This document shows, in pieces, positions 50,483-58,441 of a stretch of 64,000 nt of DNA. A program made the translations under genes and the position numbers. The notes below the pieces were generated by a model. It was not told the DNA's origin. It saw only the letters and a program-made list of their open reading frames with translations, and ran no database searches. Source of the stretch: Treponema sp. (GTDB lineage: Bacteria > Spirochaetota > Spirochaetia > Treponematales > Treponemataceae); contig JAFSJX010000075.1 in the NCBI GenBank assembly GCA_017449285.1, positions 62,001 to 126,000 of the forward strand. The letters run 5' to 3'. Positions within the stretch are counted from its first letter, which is position 1. Each line of letters begins with the position of its first letter.

Positions 50483-50995
50483 ATGGAATATACGACAGAA
50501 TTGATTGAAAAACTTGCAAACATAGAAATTTTTTCTGATTTGGACATACAGAATGAAGAACATGTGCGGCTTCTGGAACGCGTGTGCGAAATCCTGGAGC
50601 CGGTGCATTTTGACGCGGGTGCAGTCATCATAAAAGAAGGTGACATCGGAAACTCACTGTACATCCTGCATGAGGGAACGGTGCAAGTGCGCAGAAAAAC
50701 ACCGAGCAACGACCAGTTTGCCGTAGCCAACCTTTCGGCAGACCAGCATGTCTTTTTTGGCGAGGTCGCGCTGGTGGACAAGGACACCCGCTCGGCTTCC
50801 GTGTACGCGCTCACCGACTGCGACACGCTCACGCTTGATGGCGAACAGTTCAAGACATTGTGCCGAAAAGAACCCGTACTCGGCTACCATGTCATGTATC
50901 GAATTTCCATGCGTATTGCCGCCGCCCTTCGCCGTTCAAACAAGGATTTGATGGTGCTGTACGAAGCATTGATTGACGAAGTGCATGGCGATTAA
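50483..50995 (+). CDS. Cyclic-nucleotide-binding domain protein (second copy)
   Basis: A 170-residue CNB protein paralogous to the one at 48733: DAGAVIIKEGDIGNSLYILH, FGEVALVDKDTRSASVYALT (cassette with Glu and Arg) and a helical tail RISMRIAAALRRSNKDLMVL. GGGAG stands 9 nt before ATG. It follows the intact channel by 21 nt, so channel-RCK plus CNB appears as a duplicated two-gene unit. Confidence 0.87.
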   Translation: MEYTTELIEKLANIEIFSDLDIQNEEHVRLLERVCEILEPVHFDAGAVIIKEGDIGNSLYILHEGTVQVRRKTPSNDQFAVANLSADQHVFFGEVALVDKDTRSASVYALTDCDTLTLDGEQFKTLCRKEPVLGYHVMYRISMRIAAALRRSNKDLMVLYEALIDEVHGD

Positions 50996-51021
50996 GCGCA
51001 ATTTGTGATAGACTTGAGCGT

Positions 51022-52461
51022 ATGGATACTACAGGCTACACCCCCGAAGAACCGATTGCGGCGATTGCCACGGCTCTTGCTCCGTCCGCGCTGGGAATCG
51101 TGCGCACAAGCGGCAAGGGCTGCATCGAGTTGATTTCACGTCTTTTTTCCCGACCGCAGGCATTGCTTTCCGCGCAGGGAAATTCCCTTGTGTACGGCTG
51201 GATGACCGACACTGAAAAAAATCGCATCGACGAGGTGATGCTTTCCGTGTACCGCGCGCCAAAATCTTTTACCGGCGAGGACATGGTGGAAATCTCCTGC
51301 CACGGCGGGGTTTCGGTGGTGAGCGCGGTGTACAACCTGCTTCTGGCACATGGATTCCGGGCGGCGGAGCATGGCGAGTTTACCTTCCGCGCATACATCA
51401 ACGGCAAGACCGATTTGACCAAGGCAGAGGCGGTGCGCGAAATCATTGACGCAAGAACCGATGTGTCGCGTTCCCGTGCGGCGGGGCGGCTTTCAGGCCA
51501 TCTGTACGAGGCGATTGACGGCGTAAAAAAATTGATTGTGGACACGCTCGCCGCCATTGAAGTGGAAATCGAGTATCCCGAAGACGAGGAAACGATAAGC
51601 GACACCTTTGACCCCGCCGATTTGGAGAAGGCGCGCGATCAGTTGGCTGACCTCGCATCTTCATGGAAAAGTGAAAAAATCTATCAGGACGGCGCGCGCG
51701 TTGTGCTTTGCGGGCGGACGAATGCAGGAAAGTCCAGCCTGTTCAATGCGCTCCTCAAGGAAGACCGCGCGATTGTAAGCGACATTGCGGGTACCACCCG
51801 CGACTGGATTGAAAGTTGGGTCAATTTTGACGGCATTCCCGCGCGCTTGTTCGATACGGCGGGCTTGCGCGAAACCGCGGATATTATAGAAGCAAAAGGC
51901 GTTGAGTTGACCAAAGATTTGTCGCAGGACGCTGACGTTATTCTGTACGTGACAGACAGCCGCATCGGTCTGCACGAAGACGACAAGGCATTCCTTTCGC
52001 AGAACAAAATCCCGCTGATTCTCGTGTGGAACAAAAGCGACGCAGAAGAGGGTGCGGTTTCAGAAAAAATGGTTTCAACAGGCTCAACCACCGATATGTT
52101 CCCAGCGGTTGAACCCATCGAAACTGCGCACAAGCCAATCGCACAGACAGCGCAACTTCGCATCTCCGCAAAGACAGGCGCAGGCATCGCAGATTTGTGT
52201 GCGGCTGTCAAAAAAGTTCTGGTAAGCGGAAAAGAATCTGACCGCATCCAGACAGGTCTGGGAAGCGAGCGGCAAAGGGTGTGCGTTCAAGCCGCGCTCG
52301 AAAGCGTTACCCATGCGCTTGCGCTCACCAAGGACTATACGCTGGATGCAGTCGTGCAGGATTTGGAAGATGCGCTTGACGCGCTCGGCACGGTAACAGG
52401 AGACGTTACGCCAGACGACGTATTGGGTTCAATCTTCAGCCACTTCTGCGTGGGAAAATAA
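51022..52461 (+). CDS. mnmE: tRNA modification GTPase MnmE with an in-frame palindromic-element insertion
   Basis: With MnmG, it makes the 5-carboxymethylaminomethyl group on U34 of tRNAs. 479 residues: N-terminal folate-like domain (IAAIATALAPSALGIVRTSG), GTPase with GRTNAGKSSLFN (G1), DIAGTTRD (G2), DTAGLRE (G3) and NKSD (G4), and the C-terminal CxGK motif CVGK at the end. Between G4 and SAKTG lies an additional stretch of about 35 residues, part of which (about 350-368, STGSTTDMFPAVEPIE) is the translation of an imperfect palindrome. Confidence 0.95.
   Translation: MDTTGYTPEEPIAAIATALAPSALGIVRTSGKGCIELISRLFSRPQALLSAQGNSLVYGWMTDTEKNRIDEVMLSVYRAPKSFTGEDMVEISCHGGVSVVSAVYNLLLAHGFRAAEHGEFTFRAYINGKTDLTKAEAVREIIDARTDVSRSRAAGRLSGHLYEAIDGVKKLIVDTLAAIEVEIEYPEDEETISDTFDPADLEKARDQLADLASSWKSEKIYQDGARVVLCGRTNAGKSSLFNALLKEDRAIVSDIAGTTRDWIESWVNFDGIPARLFDTAGLRETADIIEAKGVELTKDLSQDADVILYVTDSRIGLHEDDKAFLSQNKIPLILVWNKSDAEEGAVSEKMVSTGSTTDMFPAVEPIETAHKPIAQTAQLRISAKTGAGIADLCAAVKKVLVSGKESDRIQTGLGSERQRVCVQAALESVTHALALTKDYTLDAVVQDLEDALDALGTVTGDVTPDDVLGSIFSHFCVGK
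52071..52124 (+). repeat. Palindromic element inside the mnmE coding frame
   Basis: Left arm GTTTCAACAGGCTCAACCAC (from 52072, ending 52093) is an imperfect inverted copy of CGGTTGAACCCATCGAAAC (52106-52124). A relative, GTTTCGACTGGCTCAACCAC, occurs in intergenic repeat B (19797-19816). The length keeps the mnmE frame open. Confidence 0.65.
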
Positions 52462-52468
52462 GCGATTT

Positions 52469-53677
52469 TTAATTTAAGCGAATCAGCATGGAAAGCCCTA
52501 TGCCGAGTGCCTGAAGTTGCTCGTCAGAAAGCGCGTGTTCCCGGCTTAAACCTGCAAGCGGAGCGTTCGTAGCGGCAACCCAGTACCGCGCGTCATCAGC
52601 CTGACGGTCTGGAGTGCGGCATCGGGCAAGTACGGGCGCAAGACCTGTAGCACGGCTCAACGATTCCTGAGTCTCCTCAGAAACAAGTTTTTGGGTCAGT
52701 TCGAGAATCTTTTTATTATTCGTCTGCGGAACGGCAAAAATCACGGGGGCGGTAAATGCTCGTGTGGTTGCGGGGCTGTCCGACGGGAAATAAATTGACG
52801 TGTACGGTTTTATCACATTGGTATCGATGGCACGATGGTCAGAAAGGCTCATGACCACAACGCTTGCCATGTCGTTCTGCATGAATGCGCTTACCGTGTC
52901 TTTGTTGATTTTAAAAGAATCATCGCTGATAAGCCCCGCCTTATACCATTTTTTGAGGAGTTGGACGGCATCGTAGAGCGGGCCATCGGGATTTCCTGCC
53001 AGCGATTGTGCGACAATATCTCCGTTGAACATTCTTTTTCCGCTCGCACTTTCTTTTATGGCTTCATCTATCATTTTGATTGCGGTGTCGTAGGCATTCT
53101 TCCCGTCAAGGGCTTCTGCCAGTGCGCCGATTATGTCAAGCACAAGCGGACCGTTTTTTCCGGCAAAGAAAATCGTTGCATTTGGGTAGTGTTTTTTTGC
53201 TTCTGAGGCAAACTTCTCAATGTCTTCCCACGAGACAATCGTCTTTATCCCAGTGCGGCGAAGCATATTCATATTGATACCGATTTCAAGATGACCCGAA
53301 ACGATTGGAACGGCGGAAATCGCATTCTCTTTCTGCGGGGTAGAATTCCTAATGGAAGAAGTCATATCGGCAAGCAACGAAAGCGGAAGAGACACCTTTT
53401 TTGCCGAAGAAACTGCTGTTTCCAAAGGCTTTCCTGACGGAGCGAAAATCAAATCGGGTCTCTTCTTTTTTATTTGCGAATACAGGGACGAATCGTTGTC
53501 ATACGTAAGATAAGAAAAATCATTTCCGATAACGCTCTTGAGCGCGGAAATTTCGTTTTTTTGCAGGCGGTAGAATGCAATGACGGGAGTCCTGGTCAGC
53601 CAGAGAAAAATTCCTGTGCCGACTGCCGCTAAAAGAATTGCTATTGCGCAGATTCCAATTTTGTACTTTGTTTTCAT
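52469..53677 (-). CDS. Extracellular solute-binding protein (ABC-type)
   Basis: A 402-residue exported protein with an N-terminal signal/anchor (IGICAIAILLAAVGTGIFLWL) and no lipobox cysteine. The fold is that of family 1 binding proteins: AVPIVSGHLEIGINMNMLRR, TIVSWEDIEKFASEAKKHYP, MQNDMASVVVMSLSDHRAID and AFTAPVIFAVPQTNNK. No permease or ATPase gene lies nearby; the partner and ligand are unknown. It runs convergent with mnmE. Confidence 0.8.
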   Translation of the reverse strand: MKTKYKIGICAIAILLAAVGTGIFLWLTRTPVIAFYRLQKNEISALKSVIGNDFSYLTYDNDSSLYSQIKKKRPDLIFAPSGKPLETAVSSAKKVSLPLSLLADMTSSIRNSTPQKENAISAVPIVSGHLEIGINMNMLRRTGIKTIVSWEDIEKFASEAKKHYPNATIFFAGKNGPLVLDIIGALAEALDGKNAYDTAIKMIDEAIKESASGKRMFNGDIVAQSLAGNPDGPLYDAVQLLKKWYKAGLISDDSFKINKDTVSAFMQNDMASVVVMSLSDHRAIDTNVIKPYTSIYFPSDSPATTRAFTAPVIFAVPQTNNKKILELTQKLVSEETQESLSRATGLAPVLARCRTPDRQADDARYWVAATNAPLAGLSREHALSDEQLQALGIGLSMLIRLN

Positions 53678-53737
53678 ATTTTTATTCTATCACGGAATAA
53701 AAAAATCTGCAATTTATTCCCAACATTCATTTCCTAT

Positions 53738-53766
53738 TTGACAGTGCATTGATTGTTTGATAAAAT
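53738..53766 (+). promoter_or_regulatory. Consensus-like promoter of the 53790 gene
   Basis: TTGACA (53738-53743), 17 bp, TAAAAT (53761-53766). Transcription would begin near 53773, which rules out the in-frame ATG at 53757 and fixes the start at GTG 53790. Confidence 0.75.
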
Positions 53767-53789
53767 GGAAAGGTGAAGGTATCGTAGCA

Positions 53790-54908
53790 GTGACAAATCA
53801 TGGATTCGTGCGAAAAGCACTTGTTTCTTTAATAATTGTATGGGTGTCTCTTTCTTGGAATGTTTTTGCGCAGGATTTGGTGGCTGTGTATGCCAGTATG
53901 GATAAGGCGTTCGCGCTGCGTTCATCAGATGCCATTTCTACGGTGTTGCGGAACAATCAGGATTCTCCGTCTTACGAGATGTTGGAAAACTATACGCTCA
54001 AAAAGACCCGTCAGCTGATAATCAAGAATGACTTGGAATTTGCGCGGGAAGCATCGCTGGTGGTAATTGACAATAATGTTGAGAATTATGATGCGATTGA
54101 TTTGTATTCTTATATCGACAAAGCCCTTATAAGTGAGGAGCAGAAAAAGAAGGCGGAAGAGGAGCGTAAGCAGCGTGAACTTGCACGTCAGGCGGCTCTG
54201 AAAGATAAGGCGCGCCAGCAGATTGAGACGAGGGGCAGTTATCAGACGGTCAGTGCGAGCAGCGGAAAATCGGGCTATGTAAATGACCAGCAGATTACTT
54301 ATTCGCCGCTCAACTGGACAGTAAAATTTGGCATTGCGGATGTGGTCTATCAGATGGTTACGGCTCCCGAAGATTATGCCAGTATAAAATATGGTCTTGC
54401 GGCGGGAGCAGATTTGTTCTATGCAACGGAGAATTTCGTTTTGGGTGCGGATATTCTTGCAGATTTCCATTTCTTGTCTCTTTCTGGCGAGCAGGAAGTT
54501 ATGTTTTCTGGCAGATTCGTTCCGCAGTTGGCATTCGCAGGGTTCGTAAAATTCTTGTTCTTCCGTCTGGGCTTTGCCGCATATCCGTTATCTTCAAAAG
54601 ACATTGAAAAAACTCATTCGGTGGAAACATTCCTTACGCCAGTGGTAGGACTTGGTCTTGGAAACATTAATATCGGTCAGTCACGGCTTGGTATTCATGC
54701 GGACTATAACCTTGGTCATTTTATGTATGACGACATAAAGGCATCCGCTGAATTCGGCGGAAGTATTTTGCTCCCGCTTAATGTAAATGAAAAAACAAAA
54801 ATCGGTATAGAACTTGGAGTGAGTGATTTACTCTTCTTACGCGAAGAAGGTGCCGATAATCGTATAAAAGGAATCTTCGCAATTGGAGTCGGAAATGTTC
54901 AAAAATAG
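53790..54908 (+). CDS. Exported protein, probable outer-membrane beta-barrel
   Basis: A 372-residue protein. The GTG start follows GGTGAAGG and gives a clean signal peptide (ALVSLIIVWVSLSWNVFAQ). Residues about 30-160 are helical with a charged coil (SEEQKKKAEEERKQRELARQ); residues 175-372 are beta strands with glycine and aromatic turns (GADLFYATENFVLGADILAD, SGRFVPQLAFAGFVKFLFFR, GIHADYNLGHFMYDD). Function unknown. It overlaps the next gene by 14 nt. Confidence 0.78.
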   Translation: MTNHGFVRKALVSLIIVWVSLSWNVFAQDLVAVYASMDKAFALRSSDAISTVLRNNQDSPSYEMLENYTLKKTRQLIIKNDLEFAREASLVVIDNNVENYDAIDLYSYIDKALISEEQKKKAEEERKQRELARQAALKDKARQQIETRGSYQTVSASSGKSGYVNDQQITYSPLNWTVKFGIADVVYQMVTAPEDYASIKYGLAAGADLFYATENFVLGADILADFHFLSLSGEQEVMFSGRFVPQLAFAGFVKFLFFRLGFAAYPLSSKDIEKTHSVETFLTPVVGLGLGNINIGQSRLGIHADYNLGHFMYDDIKASAEFGGSILLPLNVNEKTKIGIELGVSDLLFLREEGADNRIKGIFAIGVGNVQK

Positions 54909-56361
54909 AAAAAGGCTGATTTCTGCTATTTTATGTGCGCTTATGGTGTCGGTCGTTTTTGCGGCACAATCACCAAATGCCGCGACAACAGCATTGTTGC
55001 AGAGGGCAGATGATGCATATACGAATGCAGATTACAAAAAAGCGTTTGGCTATGTGAATGCCGCCCTAAAAATGAATGAGACGGACTACAAGGCAAATGG
55101 TGTTGCGTCCAATGTGGCTTTGTTGGCCCGCCAGACGTATCGCAAACTCTTGCAGCAGGTCGCTACCTCAAAAGATTATAGTCTTTTGGATGACGTATTC
55201 GGGCAGATTGAGAAATTTCCCGATATTGCCGATGAGGACTTGAATTTTCAGATAAAGCGTTTGCAGGATCAGCGGGCATTGGATCAGCGGGCGAGCGAGC
55301 GCGAGGAAGACCGTAAGGCAAACGAGGCTTTGGTCAACACGCTGAGCAAAAAGAACAGCGAGAGCATCAAGGATTCTTTGGAAACGCTTTCTCAGCAACA
55401 GGCGGAGCAAAATCAGGAATTTATGAAGCAACAGGCGGAAGCCAACAAAGAATTCGTCAAAAACGTGTCCGAAGAACTGGGCAAGAACAACGAGACAATC
55501 GTGAATGCCATGAACAAGGGTAATCACACGGTTTTGGTTGCCATTCTGATTATCTGCGCCATTCTTGTGGTTGTGTTTGTCATCGTTGTCTTCAGCATTA
55601 TTACTTCTTCACGGGCGGCGGCTCATCAGCGCGAGCAGTTTGATGCCACGCTTAAACTTGTTGCGGGTATGCAGCAGCAGAACACCCAGCTTTTGCTTGG
55701 CGGTGTAACGGACATCAACAACAACTTGGGCGGCTTGCGTTCTGCGGGCAGTTCACGCTGGGGTATGGACGCACTTCCTGCTCCCGAAATGAACGAAGAA
55801 GAAAAAGTGGAACTGAAAGATTTGGCAATCAAGTGTGAGGAACTTGGCTCTCAGATTGACCAGATTTCTAAGCGCAAGAATAATTCAAAGAACGTAAGCG
55901 AACTGGTGTTCAAGTTGGCGACCCATCTTGGCTTGAATCAGAATACGTCGATGATGTATTTCTGTGCGGCAATGGTATATGATATCGGCTTCCTTGATTT
56001 GCCTGATGGACTTTTGAATGCGGAGAGTCTGACCGACGAGCAGCGTCAGCAGTTAAGAGACCATCTGACCAGTTGCGATGACAAATTTGACTTTGTTCCC
56101 GAAAAATACCGTGATATTTTTGTGGATGCGTCTAAGTTCCATCACGAGAATATGGACGGCACCGGCTATCCGCAGGGCTTGGAAGGAGAGGCTATTCCTC
56201 AGATTGCCCGCTTGATTCACGTGGCGGAAAGTTTTACGGCTCTTATCAGCCGCCGAAGTTACCGTGCGATTATGGATAAGGAAAGTGCAATCGAAGATAT
56301 GAAATCAAAACCTGGGCTTTATGACCCTGATGTAGTTGCGGTTTTGGACGCAATCGTGTAA
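54895..56361 (+). CDS. Membrane-anchored HD-GYP-like protein with degenerate active site
   Basis: A 488-residue protein: signal-like N terminus, a helical repeat region (AYTNADYKKAFGYVNAALKM, TPR-like), a long Gln/Glu coiled coil (about 135-205), a membrane helix (VLVAILIICAILVVVFVIVV) and a C-terminal HD-GYP-type domain. In that domain the HD of the canonical LLHDIGK is replaced (MVYDIGFLDLPDG) and VAD is VAE (HVAESFTAL), while HHENMDGTGYPQGLEGEAIP is kept. Loss of metal ligands suggests a sensor or binding role rather than hydrolysis (inference). I start at ATG 54895 after TTGGAG. Confidence 0.83.
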   Translation: MFKNRKRLISAILCALMVSVVFAAQSPNAATTALLQRADDAYTNADYKKAFGYVNAALKMNETDYKANGVASNVALLARQTYRKLLQQVATSKDYSLLDDVFGQIEKFPDIADEDLNFQIKRLQDQRALDQRASEREEDRKANEALVNTLSKKNSESIKDSLETLSQQQAEQNQEFMKQQAEANKEFVKNVSEELGKNNETIVNAMNKGNHTVLVAILIICAILVVVFVIVVFSIITSSRAAAHQREQFDATLKLVAGMQQQNTQLLLGGVTDINNNLGGLRSAGSSRWGMDALPAPEMNEEEKVELKDLAIKCEELGSQIDQISKRKNNSKNVSELVFKLATHLGLNQNTSMMYFCAAMVYDIGFLDLPDGLLNAESLTDEQRQQLRDHLTSCDDKFDFVPEKYRDIFVDASKFHHENMDGTGYPQGLEGEAIPQIARLIHVAESFTALISRRSYRAIMDKESAIEDMKSKPGLYDPDVVAVLDAIV

Positions 56362-56367
56362 GATATT

Positions 56368-56395
56368 CCCTAGCAGTAATGCTAGGGATTTTTTT
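56368..56395 (+). terminator. Intrinsic terminator abutting the glmS start codon
   Basis: CCCTAGCA (56368-56375) pairs with TGCTAGGG (56380-56387), loop GTAA, then ATTTTTTT to 56395. The next base is the A of the glmS ATG (56396). It serves as terminator for the preceding gene but leaves glmS without an SD. Confidence 0.85.
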
Positions 56396-58336
56396 ATGTG
56401 TGGAATTGTAGGTTATGTGGGGTGTAAGGAAGCAACACCCGTTCTGATAAACGCGCTCAAAAAATTGGAATATCGTGGATATGATTCTGCTGGTGTTGCG
56501 GTCATGGCGGATTCTGGCGATGAAATTCTTATCCGAAAGGCAAAGGGTGCGCTTAAATTTCTTGTTGAAAAAATAACAGGCGAATTCATCAAGCAGTCAA
56601 AAAAGAAAGACGTTGCGGAAGCCCAAAAAGAGAATGAGAAATTTTTGTCCGAACAGATTGAAAAAACCGCTGACTTTGTGCATGGTCATGTGGGAATCGG
56701 ACATACGAGGTGGGCAACTCATGGCGAGCCGAGCGATTTGAATTCGCATCCTCATACAAATGTGAGCGGTTCAATTGCCGTTGTGCATAACGGAATCATC
56801 GAAAATTATGCCGTGCTGAAGGCATGGTTGCAGGATCATGGTGTGGTGTTCAGAAGTCAGACCGACACGGAAGTAATCGCCCATCTTATCAATTATTATT
56901 ACGAACAGACTGGCGAGATTTTCAAGGCGGTGCTGATGACGCTGCAAAAACTGGAAGGAAGTTACGCCTTGGGCGTGTTGTGCAAAGATTTCCCCGACCG
57001 TGTGATTGCCGCCCGCAAGGAAAGTCCGCTGATTGTCGGTTTGGGGCAGGGCGAAAATTTTATTGCGAGCGATGTTCCTGCGATTCTTGAATACACGCGC
57101 GATGTATACTTCCTTGACCAGAAAGAAGTCGCCGTCCTGTACAATGACCATGTGGATTTGTTCACGGCGGACGGAGAAAAAATCAAGCGTGAGCCAAGCC
57201 ATGTAGACTGGGATATTTCTTCTGCGGAAAAAGGCGGTTATGCTCACTTTATGCTCAAAGAAATTTACGAGCAGCCCAAGGCATTGACCGATACGCTCCG
57301 TCCGCGCCTTGTTTTGGATAAAAACGAAACGCCCTGCGACATTCAGTTTGACGAAATTTCATTCGGTGAGGACTGGAACAATGCGAAGCGCGTGGTGATT
57401 ACCGCCTGTGGTACGGCATATCATGCGGGCGTTGTTGCGAAGTATGCGTTTGAGCATTTTGCGCGGATTCCCGTTGCGGTGGATGTGGCATCGGAATTCC
57501 GCTATCGCAATCCTATTTTGAACAAAGACGATATATTTATCGTTATCAGTCAGTCGGGAGAGACTGCGGACACGCTTGCGGCAATGCGTCTTGCAAAATC
57601 GGCGGGCGCAAAGGTGATTGCGATTACCAATTGCGTGGGTTCAACCGTAAGCCGTGAGGCAGACGAAGTGATTTACACGTGGGCAGGGCCTGAAATTGCG
57701 GTCGCATCCACCAAGGCATACACCACGCAGCTTATGTGTCTGTATCTGCTTGCGCTCAAACTGGCAAAAGTTCGTGGCGCGATTGCAGAGGCTGACTACG
57801 TAAAAACGCTTTCTGATTTGGCGGCAATGCCTGAGAAAGTGCAGCAGATTGTGGACAATCAGACGGAGATTCAGAAGTTCGCGAGCAAGCAGTTCAACAA
57901 GGGAAAAATTTTCTACATCGGGCGATTGTTCGACAGCGCATCATCGTTGGAAAGTGCGCTCAAACTTAAAGAAGTCAGCTACATGCACTGCGAGGCATTT
58001 GCCGCAGGCGAACTGAAACACGGCCCGATTGCGCTGATGGACACAAATACGCTGGTGATTGGCATTGCTACGCAGACTGAACTGTACGAAAAAATCGCGT
58101 CCAACATTCTTGAAGTAAAGGCTCGCGGCGCGGCAACGATGGTGATTACGCAGGATACAACGGGCGCATTCGACAAAACGGTTGACACGGTGATTCGGAT
58201 TCCGTGCGTAGATGACGCGCTTTCGCCTATCTTAGCGATTGTTCCCGCACAATTGTTCGCATATTATTGCGCCGTGCAAAAAGGTAATGACCCCGACAAG
58301 CCGCGCAACCTTGCGAAGTCAGTTACAGTGGAGTGA
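56396..58336 (+). CDS. glmS: Glutamine-fructose-6-phosphate aminotransferase (isomerizing)
   Basis: Makes glucosamine-6-phosphate for peptidoglycan and other amino sugars. 646 residues: glutaminase domain with catalytic Cys after Met1 (MCGIVGYVG), GIGHTRWATHGEPSDLNSHP; two SIS domains with CGTAYHAGVVAKYAFE, SQSGETADTLAA and STKAYTTQL; C-terminal end NLAKSVTVE. The start is fixed because the Cys must be residue 2. It carries an additional charged stretch (about 60-90, KQSKKKDVAEAQKENEKF) and is longer than the usual 608-610. A terminator lies directly against the ATG and no glmS ribozyme was recognised upstream. Confidence 0.96.
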   Translation: MCGIVGYVGCKEATPVLINALKKLEYRGYDSAGVAVMADSGDEILIRKAKGALKFLVEKITGEFIKQSKKKDVAEAQKENEKFLSEQIEKTADFVHGHVGIGHTRWATHGEPSDLNSHPHTNVSGSIAVVHNGIIENYAVLKAWLQDHGVVFRSQTDTEVIAHLINYYYEQTGEIFKAVLMTLQKLEGSYALGVLCKDFPDRVIAARKESPLIVGLGQGENFIASDVPAILEYTRDVYFLDQKEVAVLYNDHVDLFTADGEKIKREPSHVDWDISSAEKGGYAHFMLKEIYEQPKALTDTLRPRLVLDKNETPCDIQFDEISFGEDWNNAKRVVITACGTAYHAGVVAKYAFEHFARIPVAVDVASEFRYRNPILNKDDIFIVISQSGETADTLAAMRLAKSAGAKVIAITNCVGSTVSREADEVIYTWAGPEIAVASTKAYTTQLMCLYLLALKLAKVRGAIAEADYVKTLSDLAAMPEKVQQIVDNQTEIQKFASKQFNKGKIFYIGRLFDSASSLESALKLKEVSYMHCEAFAAGELKHGPIALMDTNTLVIGIATQTELYEKIASNILEVKARGAATMVITQDTTGAFDKTVDTVIRIPCVDDALSPILAIVPAQLFAYYCAVQKGNDPDKPRNLAKSVTVE

Positions 58337-58370
58337 GTATTCAAAACAACATCCTGTCGTTTTGAAACTC

Positions 58371-58393
58371 GACAGAAAGCGTTGCTTTCTGTC
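58371..58393. other. Perfect 10-bp inverted repeat between convergent genes
   Basis: GACAGAAAGC (58371-58380) and GCTTTCTGTC (58384-58393), loop GTT. It lies between glmS and the convergent GGDEF gene. There is no T run on either side, so it may be a weak bidirectional terminator or part of a small repeat; the word ATCCTGTCG occurs on both sides of it. Confidence 0.5.
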
Positions 58394-58441
58394 CTGGCTT
58401 TTCATGCGCCATCCTGTCGCAAAATATGTGTTTATTGGAAG

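Noticed and set aside
53757..53789. ATG 53757 as start of the beta-barrel gene
   Set aside because: It lies upstream of the transcription start predicted from a consensus-like promoter; the signal peptide begins after GTG 53790.
56300..56395. glmS ribozyme upstream of glmS
   Set aside because: Only 34 nt separate the preceding stop from glmS and they are taken by a simple terminator hairpin.
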